The notes: a model not told the origin generated them from the letters alone. Shown: positions 40,608 through 50,270, numbered from the stretch's first letter. The stretch is 64,000 nt of DNA from Pedobacter sp. AK013 (GCF_014205835.1 NZ_JACHCQ010000026.1:1-64000); one strand, 5' to 3'. Program-made: numbers and translations.

Positions 40608-40673
40608 CGTCATGCTGAACTTGTTTCAGCATCTTTCTAGTTATATAGACCCTGAAATAAATTCAGGGTGACG
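40608..40673. repeat. Palindromic repeat, CGTCATGCTGAA type
   Basis: CGTCATGCTGAACTTGTTTC ... GAAATAAATTCAGGGTGACG, the closest relative of 19229-19308. Between the convergent SPFH and Tsp genes. Confidence 0.85.
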
Positions 40674-40697
40674 ACTAGGAGTTAAAACATATATTTC

Positions 40698-42863
40698 TTA
40701 GTTATTTTTTTGTATCACACCTAAGTTCATTACATAGTTACCAGATTGTTGCATAAAATCGCCCATTACTTTTAACGATTCATCTTCAATAAAATCGAAA
40801 GCATCCTGTTTGGTAATTTTATCTCCTTTTTTAATGGCTGGCAATCCTCTTAATGCCCTTAACTCATTTTGTCTGGCTAGTGTTTTAGTTTCTTGCGCAT
40901 CGCGCTCTGCTTTAAGTTTGGCCTCGTTTAAGGTTACGGAAACCTCACTATCACGTTTTTTAAGGTCCGCAATATCTTGTTTCAGGTATTTAAAGTCCAA
41001 TGAGTTTGCAATACGCTGTTCGCTATTTTTAATCAATTGTGCCTTAACAGGAGTCAGATTGGCAACTGCTTTAAAGTTAGAGCTTGGAATAACATCCCAT
41101 GGCAAAGCTGATGGCTCTGTATCTTCACCAATTTTATCCATTGGGTAAATAGAAGGGAAAACAACATCAGGCATTACCCCTTTATGTTGTGTACTGCTAC
41201 CTGCCACGCGGTAAAATTTAGCCATGGTTAAATTGATCTGACCTAAATTAATATCAGCAGGATTAGCACTGCTAGGAGATGTTCCAACAGTTTTATCTTT
41301 CGAGATTAACCCTGCCACCCTTTGCAGCATACTTGGGTTTACGAGTTTATTTAAATCGATTGAAGATTGAACGGTACCTTTACCATAGGTTTGGCTACCC
41401 ATAATAATACCGCGTCCGTAATCTTGTATTGCTCCAGCAAAGATTTCTGATGCTGATGCACTTAAACGGTCTACCATTACACCAAAAGGGCCATCCCAAG
41501 CTACACCGCTGTTTTCATCTTCATCTACTTCAATTTTACCGCGTAAGTCTTTTACCTGAACAACAGGTCCTTTATCAATAAATAAACCGGTCAATGATAT
41601 GGCTTCAACCAATGAACCGCCACCGTTTCCGCGTAAATCCATTACTATGGCATTTACCTTATCGTAAGTTTTTAACGAGTCGATTAATTTTCTAACGTCG
41701 CGGGTGGTACTTTTGTAATTTTTATCGCCAGCGTTAGCTGCTTTAAAATCAGCATAAAATGCCGGTAAAGTAATAATTCCGATTTTATAATCTTTACCAT
41801 TACTGTTAATGGTTTTAACTTTTTTCTTGGCAGATGTTTCTTCCAGAACAATTTTATCACGAACCAATTCGATAATTACTGGTTTAGATGACATTTCTTT
41901 TCCTACAGGGATTACTTTTAAACGCACCTTAGTGCCTTTCGGGCCTTTGATTTTCGCTACAGTGTTATCTAATCTCCAACCTACTACATCAACAAACTCT
42001 CCATCACCCTGGGCTACGGCAATAATACGATCGCCAGCGCTCAGTTGTTTGCCTTTAAAGGCAGGTCCACCTGCAATAATTTCGGAAATTTTAACTACTT
42101 CATTTTCTAATTGTAAGCGGGCGCCAATACCTTCGAAAGAACGAGACATATCTTCATTAAATGCTGCCGCATTAGTTGGGTTAAAATAATTGGTATGCGG
42201 ATCAATCGATTCGGTAAAAGCATCCATTAAAATCTGGAAAACATCCTGATTATTGGTTTTTGAGGTTTGCGACTGTAAGTTTTGATAACGTTTAGTTAAT
42301 GTTTCTACATTCTTTGCTTCGGCCGTACCAGCTAAATTTAAGTTGATCAATTCGTATTTAACACGTTTTTTCCAGGTATCATTTAATGCTGCAGAAGAAG
42401 TTGCCCAAGGCTGCTTCTCTCTGTCGTATACATAAGTGTCCGTTTGATTAAAATCAAATTTTGTTTTAATCTGTGCTAGAGAATAAGTAAAATATTCGTT
42501 TAATCTTTTGGCATAAACATTATAGATAAAAAATGGGCCACTTAAATCACCATTTTTAAAATCATCATCCAGGGTATATCTGTATTTCTCAAATTCTTTG
42601 ATATCCGATGCAAGGAAGTAATTTTTGCCCTGATCTAGCGATTTGATGTATTTATCTAAAATGATCGAAGAAATAGAATCATTAATCTGGATTTTTTTAT
42701 AATTATAACTCTCAATTAAATTTACAACCTCTTTTATAACGAGTTGTTGCTGCTCATCAGGTTTCACATTGGTAATACCCTCAACCATTGGCTGAGTTTT
42801 AGGTGCAGCATGACAAGCAAGCACTGCCGCAGTAAAAATTACAAAAAATATTCTCTTTAACAT
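40698..42863 (-). CDS. prc: Tail-specific C-terminal processing protease (Tsp/Prc-like, S41)
   Basis: 721 aa from the ATG at 42863 (MLKRIFFVIFTAAVLACHAAPK). Other in-frame ATGs at 42887 and 42926 would lengthen the basic part of the signal. The N-terminal helical domain is followed by a PDZ domain (GIGARLQLENEVVKISEIIAGGPAFKGKQLSAGDRIIAV), the S41 core with DRLSASASEIFAG (catalytic Ser) and QTYGKGTVQ (catalytic Lys), and a C-terminal DUF3340-type domain. Degrades or trims envelope proteins at their C-terminal ends. A VLAC lipobox suggests membrane anchoring. Confidence 0.94.
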   Translation of the reverse strand: MLKRIFFVIFTAAVLACHAAPKTQPMVEGITNVKPDEQQQLVIKEVVNLIESYNYKKIQINDSISSIILDKYIKSLDQGKNYFLASDIKEFEKYRYTLDDDFKNGDLSGPFFIYNVYAKRLNEYFTYSLAQIKTKFDFNQTDTYVYDREKQPWATSSAALNDTWKKRVKYELINLNLAGTAEAKNVETLTKRYQNLQSQTSKTNNQDVFQILMDAFTESIDPHTNYFNPTNAAAFNEDMSRSFEGIGARLQLENEVVKISEIIAGGPAFKGKQLSAGDRIIAVAQGDGEFVDVVGWRLDNTVAKIKGPKGTKVRLKVIPVGKEMSSKPVIIELVRDKIVLEETSAKKKVKTINSNGKDYKIGIITLPAFYADFKAANAGDKNYKSTTRDVRKLIDSLKTYDKVNAIVMDLRGNGGGSLVEAISLTGLFIDKGPVVQVKDLRGKIEVDEDENSGVAWDGPFGVMVDRLSASASEIFAGAIQDYGRGIIMGSQTYGKGTVQSSIDLNKLVNPSMLQRVAGLISKDKTVGTSPSSANPADINLGQINLTMAKFYRVAGSSTQHKGVMPDVVFPSIYPMDKIGEDTEPSALPWDVIPSSNFKAVANLTPVKAQLIKNSEQRIANSLDFKYLKQDIADLKKRDSEVSVTLNEAKLKAERDAQETKTLARQNELRALRGLPAIKKGDKITKQDAFDFIEDESLKVMGDFMQQSGNYVMNLGVIQKNN

Positions 42864-43134
42864 CTCTTTAAATGATTTAAAATCCATTTCCAATTCTATA
42901 TAGCCAATATGATACCATTTTAGCAAAAAAACAAAAAAGAGACAGCATTATTACCGTCTCTTGTTAAAACTTTATCAAATCTAACTAAAAGCTTTTTATT
43001 TAACAATTTCTTATGTAGAACGTTGAGCGTTATTTTTTGTTTTGTTCGGTGCCCAAAATTTGACCGATTACAGACCTTTAAAGGTTATAAGGATCAATAA
43101 TGCAGGAAATTTTAGCGGAAAATAAGTATTTAAA

Positions 43135-43824
43135 TTAGCTTGGGTTTACCTTTTTACTGGTGGTTTTGCTGGCAATCATTTCCCTGGCATCTTTAATTTG
43201 CGTTTTATACTGGGTAGTTTTGATGGAGTTGGCCAGCCATTCGGCCGATTTCAGATCCCTTAGTGCAAGCGTAAAATCTTTCTTTTTAATTTTAACCTGT
43301 ACAATACCTAAAATAGATTCGATATAAGCATTGTTGCTTTTTAACTGCTTTGCGAGAATACCTTGTTGCGTATAAAACCACATTGATTGGGTATACTTGG
43401 TATTGGCCAGGTAAACTTTGCCTAAAAGATTATAGGTGTTCATTACCCCGGTTCTGTTCCCGGTTTTTGAATAATTTTTTAAGGCTACGTTTAAAAGAAT
43501 CTGCTCTGCATCAGTGAACCGGCCAAGTTGATAATGCATATTGCTCATTTTGATAATGGCCTGTCCGTACCTGTTGAAATTTTTTACGGCATTATACTCG
43601 AAAGCTGCTTTGCCAAATAAGGTGAGGGCTTCGTTATAATCGCCTTTTCGCTCTAAATCTTCTGCTTCCTCAAAAAAAGAATTCCCATCCTCCAAATCAA
43701 ACTTAGATACTGCTATATTGATAGCACTACCATTAGGTTCTTGGGACTCAGATTTATCTATATTTTGAGCTTGTAGTTGTAATGATGCAAAAAGGCCAAT
43801 TAAAGCCAATACAATCTTGGTCAT
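43135..43824 (-). CDS. Periplasmic TPR protein
   Basis: 229 aa. Signal peptide 1-19 (LQLQAQ). About five TPR-like helical pairs from residue 50 (ANSFFEEAEDLERKGDYNEALTLFGKAAFEY..., YGQAIIKMSNMHYQLGRFTDAEQILLNVALK, GVMNTYNLLGKVYLANTKYTQSM). This is the sensor-like half of TPR histidine kinases, but the kinase part is absent. Lies just downstream of the isoaspartyl peptidase gene (30 bases), so it may be co-transcribed, though it has no known part in cyanophycin turnover. Confidence 0.88.
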   Translation of the reverse strand: MTKIVLALIGLFASLQLQAQNIDKSESQEPNGSAINIAVSKFDLEDGNSFFEEAEDLERKGDYNEALTLFGKAAFEYNAVKNFNRYGQAIIKMSNMHYQLGRFTDAEQILLNVALKNYSKTGNRTGVMNTYNLLGKVYLANTKYTQSMWFYTQQGILAKQLKSNNAYIESILGIVQVKIKKKDFTLALRDLKSAEWLANSIKTTQYKTQIKDAREMIASKTTSKKVNPS

Positions 43825-43853
43825 GCAACAAAAATAATACTTTAAATCTAATT

Positions 43854-44696
43854 TTAGCTAAATACCTGTAAATTAACATCAAAAGACGCCCAAACCATGT
43901 ATGGATGCGAGTCGCAATGGTAAACTTCTCCAGCTGCAGATATGCCTACAATGCCTGCAAAGCCATCAAAAGCTTTAAGTTCGGTAAAAGATTTATCTGA
44001 TGCTTCCTTTAAAGAAAAACCATCAGTAACACGGGTTACAATTTTAGCAGCTAAGGCACCACTTACAATATCTTCGCCTACTCCGGTACAAGAAATACCC
44101 GCATATTGATTGGCGTAATTGCCTGCAACGGTTGCAGAATCGCTAACCCGACAAGGGATTTCGAATCCTTTTCCGCCTGTGGAGGTTGCTGCTGCTAAAT
44201 TCCCATCTGCATCGAGTGCTACACAGCCTACCGTTCCTTTATTGTTCTTTTGGTTTAATTTAGTTTCGTATTCTGATTGACGCTGTAGGGTAATGGGGTT
44301 GAAGTATTCGAATCCATTTGCTCTTGCAAATTGCTGGGCTCCGGCGCCACTAAGTACCCGGTCATCATATGTTAGCAGGTTTTGTGCAATTTGTATAGGG
44401 TTTTTAACATCCTCTACATTAATTACACCGCTAAATTTTTCAGTTTTGCCATCCATTAGGGCCGCGCTTAACCTCACCTTTCCATCACTCTGAATCTGCG
44501 AACCGATACCTGCATTAAAAAGCTCGTTATCTTCTAACAGCGCAACAGTATAGACCACTGTTTCTAAAGCAGTATGTGTTTTTAGATATTCGTGCCCGAG
44601 CGTAACAATTAAAGCTAAAGCATCTTGTTTAGCCTTTTTTGTTTCCTGGTTGGTAGCTGATTCGCTGAAGAAGCCGCCGTGTATGATTAGTTTCAT
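43854..44696 (-). CDS. iaaA: Isoaspartyl peptidase / L-asparaginase (Ntn-hydrolase)
   Basis: 280 aa, a precursor that self-cleaves before Thr155 in KGTVGCVALDADGNLAAATSTGGKGFE, where Thr155 becomes the N-terminal nucleophile; the TSTGG segment (171-175) binds substrate. It hydrolyses beta-aspartyl dipeptides (including beta-Asp-Arg) and asparagine. It lies 78 bases downstream of cyanophycinase on the same strand, which makes beta-Asp-Arg from cyanophycin the most likely substrate. A family member with other preference is possible. Confidence 0.94.
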   Translation of the reverse strand: MKLIIHGGFFSESATNQETKKAKQDALALIVTLGHEYLKTHTALETVVYTVALLEDNELFNAGIGSQIQSDGKVRLSAALMDGKTEKFSGVINVEDVKNPIQIAQNLLTYDDRVLSGAGAQQFARANGFEYFNPITLQRQSEYETKLNQKNNKGTVGCVALDADGNLAAATSTGGKGFEIPCRVSDSATVAGNYANQYAGISCTGVGEDIVSGALAAKIVTRVTDGFSLKEASDKSFTELKAFDGFAGIVGISAAGEVYHCDSHPYMVWASFDVNLQVFS

Positions 44697-44774
44697 TTTT
44701 TCTTATTGTAGTATTAGGTAGCAAGATTGGGTAAGTGCTAACTGAAAATCGCCTACTGTCAACTGCTACCTGAA

Positions 44775-45650
44775 TTATCCTATAGGAACAACCTTTGGGT
44801 GATGGATGACTAAGCTATGGTCTGTTAAATCATAAACGTCACCATCGCACATTACGTGTACCACCATGTTTTTGATTGAAACAGGCTGTCCCATTTCTAC
44901 ATCAGTTAAATTGGTATCGGCCATGTTCCGGCCATCTACCAAAATTACCATACCAGAACCAATGGCTTCCATCGTATGGCCATCAGAGATGAAAAGTCCG
45001 GTATCTTCACCAAGACCAATCCCTAAAATACCAGGATTACTGGCAGCAGCATATAACAAACGGCCAATTCTTCCACGTTGAACAAAATGTGTATCTACAA
45101 TAACATCATCAATAAAGCCTAATCCACCGGTAATTTTAACCTCTCCTTTAAGTAAAGCATCTTTGCTGCTACCCTGGTAAATCATATTTTTAGAACTGGC
45201 AGCGGCCCCAGCAGAAGTTCCGGCAATGACCACAGGCTCATCCCTGTATTTTTCCAGCAAGAGGTGGTGGATTTTTGTTCCGCCAAAGATTGAAGAAAGA
45301 CGGAGCTGATCGCCACCGGTAAAGATAATTACCTCTGCTGCTTTGATACGCTCATAATTTTCATCAGAATTGGCTTCTTCCCGGTTCTTAATATTAAGAA
45401 CACCAACATTATGTACATCTAATTGTGCATAAGCCTTGATATATTCCTCACCAACTTTTTCGGGCATTAATGACGCCGTAGTGATGATCTCGAAGCGGGA
45501 TTGGGTATCCCTTAATGATTCTGTAGTAATCCGTTTTAAAATTCCACGCTCAAAAAAATTCATATTCTCAGGCAGTCCAAATTGCGTTTCTGCGAAGCTA
45601 CCTGTGTTTATTGCGCCACCAATGATGATGAGTTTACCTTTCGGAACCAT
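44775..45650 (-). CDS. cphB: Cyanophycinase (S51 peptidase)
   Basis: 291 aa, full length. It cleaves cyanophycin to beta-Asp-Arg dipeptides. Motifs: IIIGGAINTG, IFTGGDQLRLSSIFGGT (110-125), the nucleophile elbow GTSAGAAASS (Ser146), TGGLGF, VDTHFVQRGRIGRL (residues 185-198) and GIGLGEDTGLFISDG. Cytoplasmic (no signal peptide), so it acts on internal granules rather than on external polymer. Divergent from cyanophycin synthetase; the 295-base gap holds an exact -7 box on its side. Confidence 0.96.
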   Translation of the reverse strand: MVPKGKLIIIGGAINTGSFAETQFGLPENMNFFERGILKRITTESLRDTQSRFEIITTASLMPEKVGEEYIKAYAQLDVHNVGVLNIKNREEANSDENYERIKAAEVIIFTGGDQLRLSSIFGGTKIHHLLLEKYRDEPVVIAGTSAGAAASSKNMIYQGSSKDALLKGEVKITGGLGFIDDVIVDTHFVQRGRIGRLLYAAASNPGILGIGLGEDTGLFISDGHTMEAIGSGMVILVDGRNMADTNLTDVEMGQPVSIKNMVVHVMCDGDVYDLTDHSLVIHHPKVVPIG

Positions 45651-45681
45651 TTTTTGTGTATTATAATTGTATCAAAAAACC

Positions 45682-45689
45682 CAAATATA
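45682..45689 (-). promoter_or_regulatory. -7 box of cphB
   Basis: TATATTTG on the minus strand, 31 bases before the cphB ATG. Confidence 0.6.
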
Positions 45690-45747
45690 TAGGCTTAAGA
45701 TAAAAAACACGACTTTTTTTGTCAAGAATATTCAATTTATTAACAAA

Positions 45748-45765
45748 CGTTAAAATATTATAACG
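45748..45765. promoter_or_regulatory. Palindrome in the cphA-cphB divergent region
   Basis: CGTTAAAATATTATAACG pairs with itself at 16 of 18 positions. Lies between the divergent cyanophycin genes and could be a regulator site shared by both; no regulator gene is seen. Confidence 0.4.
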
Positions 45766-45945
45766 TAAAATTAACGGTGTTGTACTTGAAAATAAAACAA
45801 ATAGGCGCTAAAATTGATTTAGGTAAATGGGGCGTCTAATTCCAAAATAAATGCATAATTTACAGTCATCAATTTTATTCTAAAAATTGAGTTAAAAAGG
45901 CTATCCCAAATCCTTGTTTAAAATAAAAAACGAACAAAACATTAC

Positions 45946-48561
45946 ATGAAGATATTAAACATACAAGTATTAAGAGGGCCAAATATATGGTCGATTAGCC
46001 GGAAGAAATTGATCCAGATGCGGTTGGATTTAGAAGATTTAGAACAAAGACCAACAAATGTAATAGAAGGTTTTAGTGAAAGGATTGAGAAACTGTTGCC
46101 CAGTATGTTTACCCATCGTTGCTCAAAAGGTGTTGAGGGGGGATTTTTTACCCGCGTTAAAGAAGGAACCTGGATGGGGCACGTAATTGAGCACATTGCG
46201 CTCGAAATTCAGACGCTCGCTGGTATGGAAACTGGATTTGGCAGAACTCGCATGACCAAAACCGAAGGGATTTACAATGTAGTTTTTAGTTATCTGGAAG
46301 AAAAGGTTGGTGTTTATGCTGCTGAAGCCGCAGTTAAAATTGCCGAAGCCCTGATTAATAATGAAGAATACGATTTGGAGCACGATATCCGTAGGATGAA
46401 GGAAATACGCGAGCTAGAGGCATTGGGTCCAAGTACAGCCTCTATCGTAGAAGAGGCAGTGAGTAGAAGTATTCCTTGGATCAGGCTGAATAAAAGTTCG
46501 TTGGTACAGTTAGGTTATGGTAAAAATCAGGTCCGTTTTAGGGCGACTATGACTGAAAAAACCAGTAGTATTGCAGTAGATATTGCCAGCAACAAGGAAG
46601 AAACGAAACGCTTGCTTACCGAAGCAGCCATTCCGGTAGCCTCTGGGGTAACCATTTCAAATCCTGATGATCTGGAAGCAGCTGTAAAAAAAGTTGGATT
46701 TCCTTTAGTTTTTAAACCACTTGATGGCAACCATGGCAAAGGCGCAACCATTAATGTGAAAACGATGGAAGATGCTTTGGCCGCTTTTGAATATGCCAAA
46801 ACCTATTCGAGAAGGGTAATTATAGAAAAATTCATTACCGGCTTCGATTTTAGGGTGCTGGTAATCGATCATAAAGTTATTGCCGCAGCACAGCGCGATC
46901 CTGCACATGTTAAAGGGAACGGAATTCATACCATTCAAGAGTTAATTGATAAGGAAAATGAAGATCCACGTCGTGGTTATGGTCACGAAAATGTGTTAAC
47001 AGAAATTGCTGTTGACCGGGATACATTGGATCTGCTGGCCAAAAAAGAATATACTTTAGAAACCATTCCGGAAAAGGGAGAAGTGGTTTACTTAAAATCT
47101 ACAGCAAATTTAAGCACAGGTGGAACATCTATTGATGTAACTGATATTGTTCATCCTCAGAATATTTTTATCTGTGAGAGGATTTCGAGGGTAATCGGAT
47201 TAGATATCTGCGGTATCGATATCATGGCGCAGAACCTTACCCAGCCCTTAACAGAAAATGGAGGAGTGGTTTTGGAGGTTAATGCAGCACCAGGGTTTAG
47301 AATGCACCTGGCACCGAGCGAAGGTTTGCCTAGAAATGTAGCTGCATCGGTTATTGATATGCTCTATCCTCAAGGGAAGTTGTCGCAAATCCCGATTATT
47401 GCCGTAACCGGAACAAATGGAAAAACCACTACCACACGTTTAATTGCACACATTATCCGTAGCAATGGTAAACGTGTAGGTTTTACCACCAGCGATGGGG
47501 TATATGTACATAACACCATGCTGATGAAGGGTGATACCACTGGGCCTGTAAGTGCCGAGTTCATTTTAAAAGATCCGACAGTAGAGTTTGCGGTGCTGGA
47601 AACTGCCCGTGGCGGAATTTTAAGAGCAGGCTTAGGGTTTAATGCCTGCGATATTGGCGTGGTTACCAATATTCAGGAAGATCACCTGGGTATTTCTGAT
47701 ATCCACAATCTTGACGATTTAACCCGGGTTAAAGCTGTTGTAATTGGGGCAGTACGCCGTAAAGGTTGGGCTGTATTGAATGCCGATAATGGTTATTGCG
47801 TTCGTATTGCTAAAGATGCCCGTTGTAATGTGGCTTATTTCAGCATGGATGAAAATAATCCTGTAGTTAAAGAACATTGTAAAAAGGGTGGTATTGCAGC
47901 CATTTATGAAAATGGATATATTACCATTAAAACTGGCGACTGGAAATTAAGAGTAGATAAAGCCACCCACATTCCTTTAACTTTTGGTGGTTCTGTAAAC
48001 TTTATGATCCAAAATGTGCTTGCAGCAACACTTGCAACCTATTTATGGGGCTATAAACCCGAAGATATCCGCTTATCATTAGAAACCTTTATCCCTTCTG
48101 CAGCACATACGCCAGGAAGGATGAATATTTTCAGGTTCAAAGATTTTAAAGTATTGGTCGATTTTGCGCATAACCCTGATGGATTTAATGGTGTAAAAGG
48201 TTTCTTACAAGGCGTAGAGGCTACAGAACATGTAGGCATTATTTCTGCAACGGGAGATAGAAGAGATGAAGACATTATCGAAACAGCCCGTATTTCTGCA
48301 CAGATGTTCGATAAAATTTATGTTTGTCAGGAGAAATACCTGCGTGGCAGACAACAACAGGATTTAGTTGATCTGCTGGTAAAAGGCATTAAGGAAGTTG
48401 ATCCTAATAAAGAGATCATCATCAATAATAAAAGTACCGAGTGCTTGCGAATCGCTATTGAAGCTGCTAAAAAGGGTTCTTATCTGACAATTTTAAGTAA
48501 CACGATTGATAATACGATTCAACGTGTTACTGAACATTTGGACCGAGAGTTAGAATCGTAA
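45946..48561 (+). CDS. cphA: Cyanophycin synthetase
   Basis: 871 aa, full length. N-domain 1-160 (MKILNIQVLRGPNIWSISRKKL), ATP-grasp domain about 160-475 that adds Asp to the backbone (FPLVFKPLDGNHGKGA, VLEVNAAPGFRMH), and a Mur-ligase-like domain about 480-871 that adds Arg to the side chain (P-loop GTNGKTTTTRL at 489-499; DFAHNPDGF). It makes multi-L-arginyl-poly-L-aspartate, an insoluble nitrogen reserve, in the cytoplasm. Divergently placed with cyanophycinase and isoaspartyl peptidase. Specificity for Arg versus Lys as second residue is not visible from the sequence. Confidence 0.97.
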   Translation: MKILNIQVLRGPNIWSISRKKLIQMRLDLEDLEQRPTNVIEGFSERIEKLLPSMFTHRCSKGVEGGFFTRVKEGTWMGHVIEHIALEIQTLAGMETGFGRTRMTKTEGIYNVVFSYLEEKVGVYAAEAAVKIAEALINNEEYDLEHDIRRMKEIRELEALGPSTASIVEEAVSRSIPWIRLNKSSLVQLGYGKNQVRFRATMTEKTSSIAVDIASNKEETKRLLTEAAIPVASGVTISNPDDLEAAVKKVGFPLVFKPLDGNHGKGATINVKTMEDALAAFEYAKTYSRRVIIEKFITGFDFRVLVIDHKVIAAAQRDPAHVKGNGIHTIQELIDKENEDPRRGYGHENVLTEIAVDRDTLDLLAKKEYTLETIPEKGEVVYLKSTANLSTGGTSIDVTDIVHPQNIFICERISRVIGLDICGIDIMAQNLTQPLTENGGVVLEVNAAPGFRMHLAPSEGLPRNVAASVIDMLYPQGKLSQIPIIAVTGTNGKTTTTRLIAHIIRSNGKRVGFTTSDGVYVHNTMLMKGDTTGPVSAEFILKDPTVEFAVLETARGGILRAGLGFNACDIGVVTNIQEDHLGISDIHNLDDLTRVKAVVIGAVRRKGWAVLNADNGYCVRIAKDARCNVAYFSMDENNPVVKEHCKKGGIAAIYENGYITIKTGDWKLRVDKATHIPLTFGGSVNFMIQNVLAATLATYLWGYKPEDIRLSLETFIPSAAHTPGRMNIFRFKDFKVLVDFAHNPDGFNGVKGFLQGVEATEHVGIISATGDRRDEDIIETARISAQMFDKIYVCQEKYLRGRQQQDLVDLLVKGIKEVDPNKEIIINNKSTECLRIAIEAAKKGSYLTILSNTIDNTIQRVTEHLDRELES

Positions 48562-48596
48562 ATACTTAGTTTACCCTGCCGCCGATCGTCATTTCG

Positions 48597-48668
48597 AGCA
48601 GAATGCAATGAAGCCGAGAAATCTTTCTTGATAGATATCTCCACTCCGCGTTGCTCCAGGAGATGACG
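48597..48668. repeat. Palindromic repeat, CGTCATTTCGAG type
   Basis: CGTCATTTCGAGCAGAATGC ... CGTTGCTCCAGGAGATGACG, 72 bases, between cphA and the shared terminator. Confidence 0.8.
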
Positions 48669-48680
48669 AAACCCTGTAAC

Positions 48681-48719
48681 AAAAAACCTCCTCCGATAAT
48701 AAATCGAAGGAGGTTTTTT
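48681..48719. terminator. Bidirectional terminator of cphA and the DUF2383 gene
   Basis: AAAAAACCTCCTCCGAT / ATCGAAGGAGGTTTTTT, 17-bp stem with one mismatch; T tracts on both strands. Confidence 0.9.
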
Positions 48720-48737
48720 TGTTTTTAATATTTCGCT

Positions 48738-49193
48738 CTATGCCTCAGCATCACGTAATCTTTTAATTTCATCATGCGATTCTCTTAAGGTTGCCTTTTG
48801 TTCTGAAATTAAATCTCTGATGTTTGAAGGAATGTTTTCTTCCTCTAAGGCCATTTTATACGCATTTTGTGCAGCGTCCTCTCCAAACTCACAATTGTTC
48901 AAAACGGTTTTACGGTCGTGGCCAGTAAAAAACGCTTTAACATCCATCCAGGCTCTATAAATTTTACCAGAATTGGTGGTGCCTGTTTCAACATCTTCGC
49001 CCAAGGCCGATATTTCTGTCGCTAAAGCCATTTTATATTTTTGACTTTCGCCTATCATATTTAAAAATAGCGTCTTTAAGTCGGTATCACCATCTTTTAA
49101 TTCCTGACGGGCTTTCTCATAACCTTCAATACGATCGTTATTAATTTGAACCAGATCGTTTAATACCTCTGCTGTTGCTGTTGTCGTTTTCAT
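48738..49193 (-). CDS. DUF2383 four-helix protein (PA2169-like)
   Basis: 151 aa from the ATG at 49193 (MKTTTATAEVLNDLVQINND). An upstream ATG at 49256 would add 21 residues unlike the family. It is all helical, with the ferritin-like segments LNDLVQINNDRIEGYEKARQEL, TLFLNMIGESQKYKMALATEISAL and NCEFGEDAAQNAYKMALEEENIPSNIRDLISEQ. DUF2383 proteins are often seen in stress regulons; their biochemical role is not known to me. No signal peptide. Confidence 0.9.
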   Translation of the reverse strand: MKTTTATAEVLNDLVQINNDRIEGYEKARQELKDGDTDLKTLFLNMIGESQKYKMALATEISALGEDVETGTTNSGKIYRAWMDVKAFFTGHDRKTVLNNCEFGEDAAQNAYKMALEEENIPSNIRDLISEQKATLRESHDEIKRLRDAEA

Positions 49194-49295
49194 GTTTTTA
49201 TTTTTATAGTTTCGATGTATAAAAGCAACATGACCAATTAAAAAAAGGTTTGTCATTTTTTTAATTGTCTACAACAGTGAGCTATATCGGCTTAA

Positions 49296-50213
49296 TTATT
49301 TCTTTGAAAAGTATTGTGCAAGCTTTTCTTTTACAAAACTCCTAACACGGGTTACCATATTGCCTTTCCTTTTAATCAGAAAACTCTTAATGGCTTTGTA
49401 TGCAATGGGGTCTTCGGCTATTACAGTTGGAAATTCGACAATTGGTTTGGGGTTGATAATTACATTATAGATATCGTTTATTCCTGAGTGTACACCAGTG
49501 CCATCATGGCCAATATTGTTAACGAGTGATTGCGATGGATTAAGCGTAATACCTCCTTTTAAAAAGATAGAGGCATACCATCTTATGGCCCAGCTATTAT
49601 TTTTCCCTTTTTTAAATTCCTGCATCTGTTTCCAGAAATTCATTTTATTATCGATGGAAAATGCAGCTCTTTTCTTTTTATCAAACTGTTTAATAAGAAT
49701 ATTAATATCTGGTTCAAAGTTTTTCCATGCCCTTCCCCATGTTGCCCACCCCCAACTTGTAGCTGCCCTGTAGAAAAAGGATTGTGAAAGATTATCTGAT
49801 TTTAGTGGATACATATAGGCCCCAACATGCATTACTTTTTCCTCTTCGCGATAATGATTTAGAGCGTTGTTAAAATAAGCTAAAGTATGAGGCGAGGTAA
49901 CAAGGTCATCTTCAAAAACAATTACCTGATCGTATTCTGTTACTAACTGGGTTACACCCGCAATTACAGCGTTAGCCAGGCCAGCATTATCTTTTCTTTC
50001 AATTACTTTAACAGATTTAAAACCCTTCGTTTTATTGATGATTTTCCTCACTTCAGCAACATTTTCCTCTTCGCGAATGGTTTTTGCCCCATCCGAAAAG
50101 ATGTATAAATGGCTTTCAGCAGCCAGTTCGTTCTGTTGCAGGAATTGTAAAGTACGCTCGGTATGCTGCGGACGGTTGTATACGAAAAGTGCTATTGGGG
50201 CAAGGTTTTGCAT
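49296..50213 (-). CDS. Glycosyltransferase (GT-A fold)
   Basis: 305 aa. N-terminal PIALFVYNRPQHTERTLQFLQQN, then HLYIFSDGAK, AGLANAVIAGV and the metal/sugar-nucleotide site VFEDDLVTSPHTLAYFNNALNHY with the DDL acidic motif. This is the pattern of GT2-like enzymes acting on surface polysaccharide. Neither donor nor acceptor can be predicted. It belongs to the polysaccharide cluster on the minus strand but is separated from the others by the GxxExxY gene. Confidence 0.9.
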   Translation of the reverse strand: MQNLAPIALFVYNRPQHTERTLQFLQQNELAAESHLYIFSDGAKTIREEENVAEVRKIINKTKGFKSVKVIERKDNAGLANAVIAGVTQLVTEYDQVIVFEDDLVTSPHTLAYFNNALNHYREEEKVMHVGAYMYPLKSDNLSQSFFYRAATSWGWATWGRAWKNFEPDINILIKQFDKKKRAAFSIDNKMNFWKQMQEFKKGKNNSWAIRWYASIFLKGGITLNPSQSLVNNIGHDGTGVHSGINDIYNVIINPKPIVEFPTVIAEDPIAYKAIKSFLIKRKGNMVTRVRSFVKEKLAQYFSKK

Positions 50214-50270
50214 TTTTGTTTTACGATTGAAGCTTTATAGGGGTAATCATAGTAATAAGTTGGCCACATC

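Noticed and set aside
48051..48275. Minus-strand frame inside cphA
   Set aside because: Shadow of the Mur-ligase domain; no promoter.
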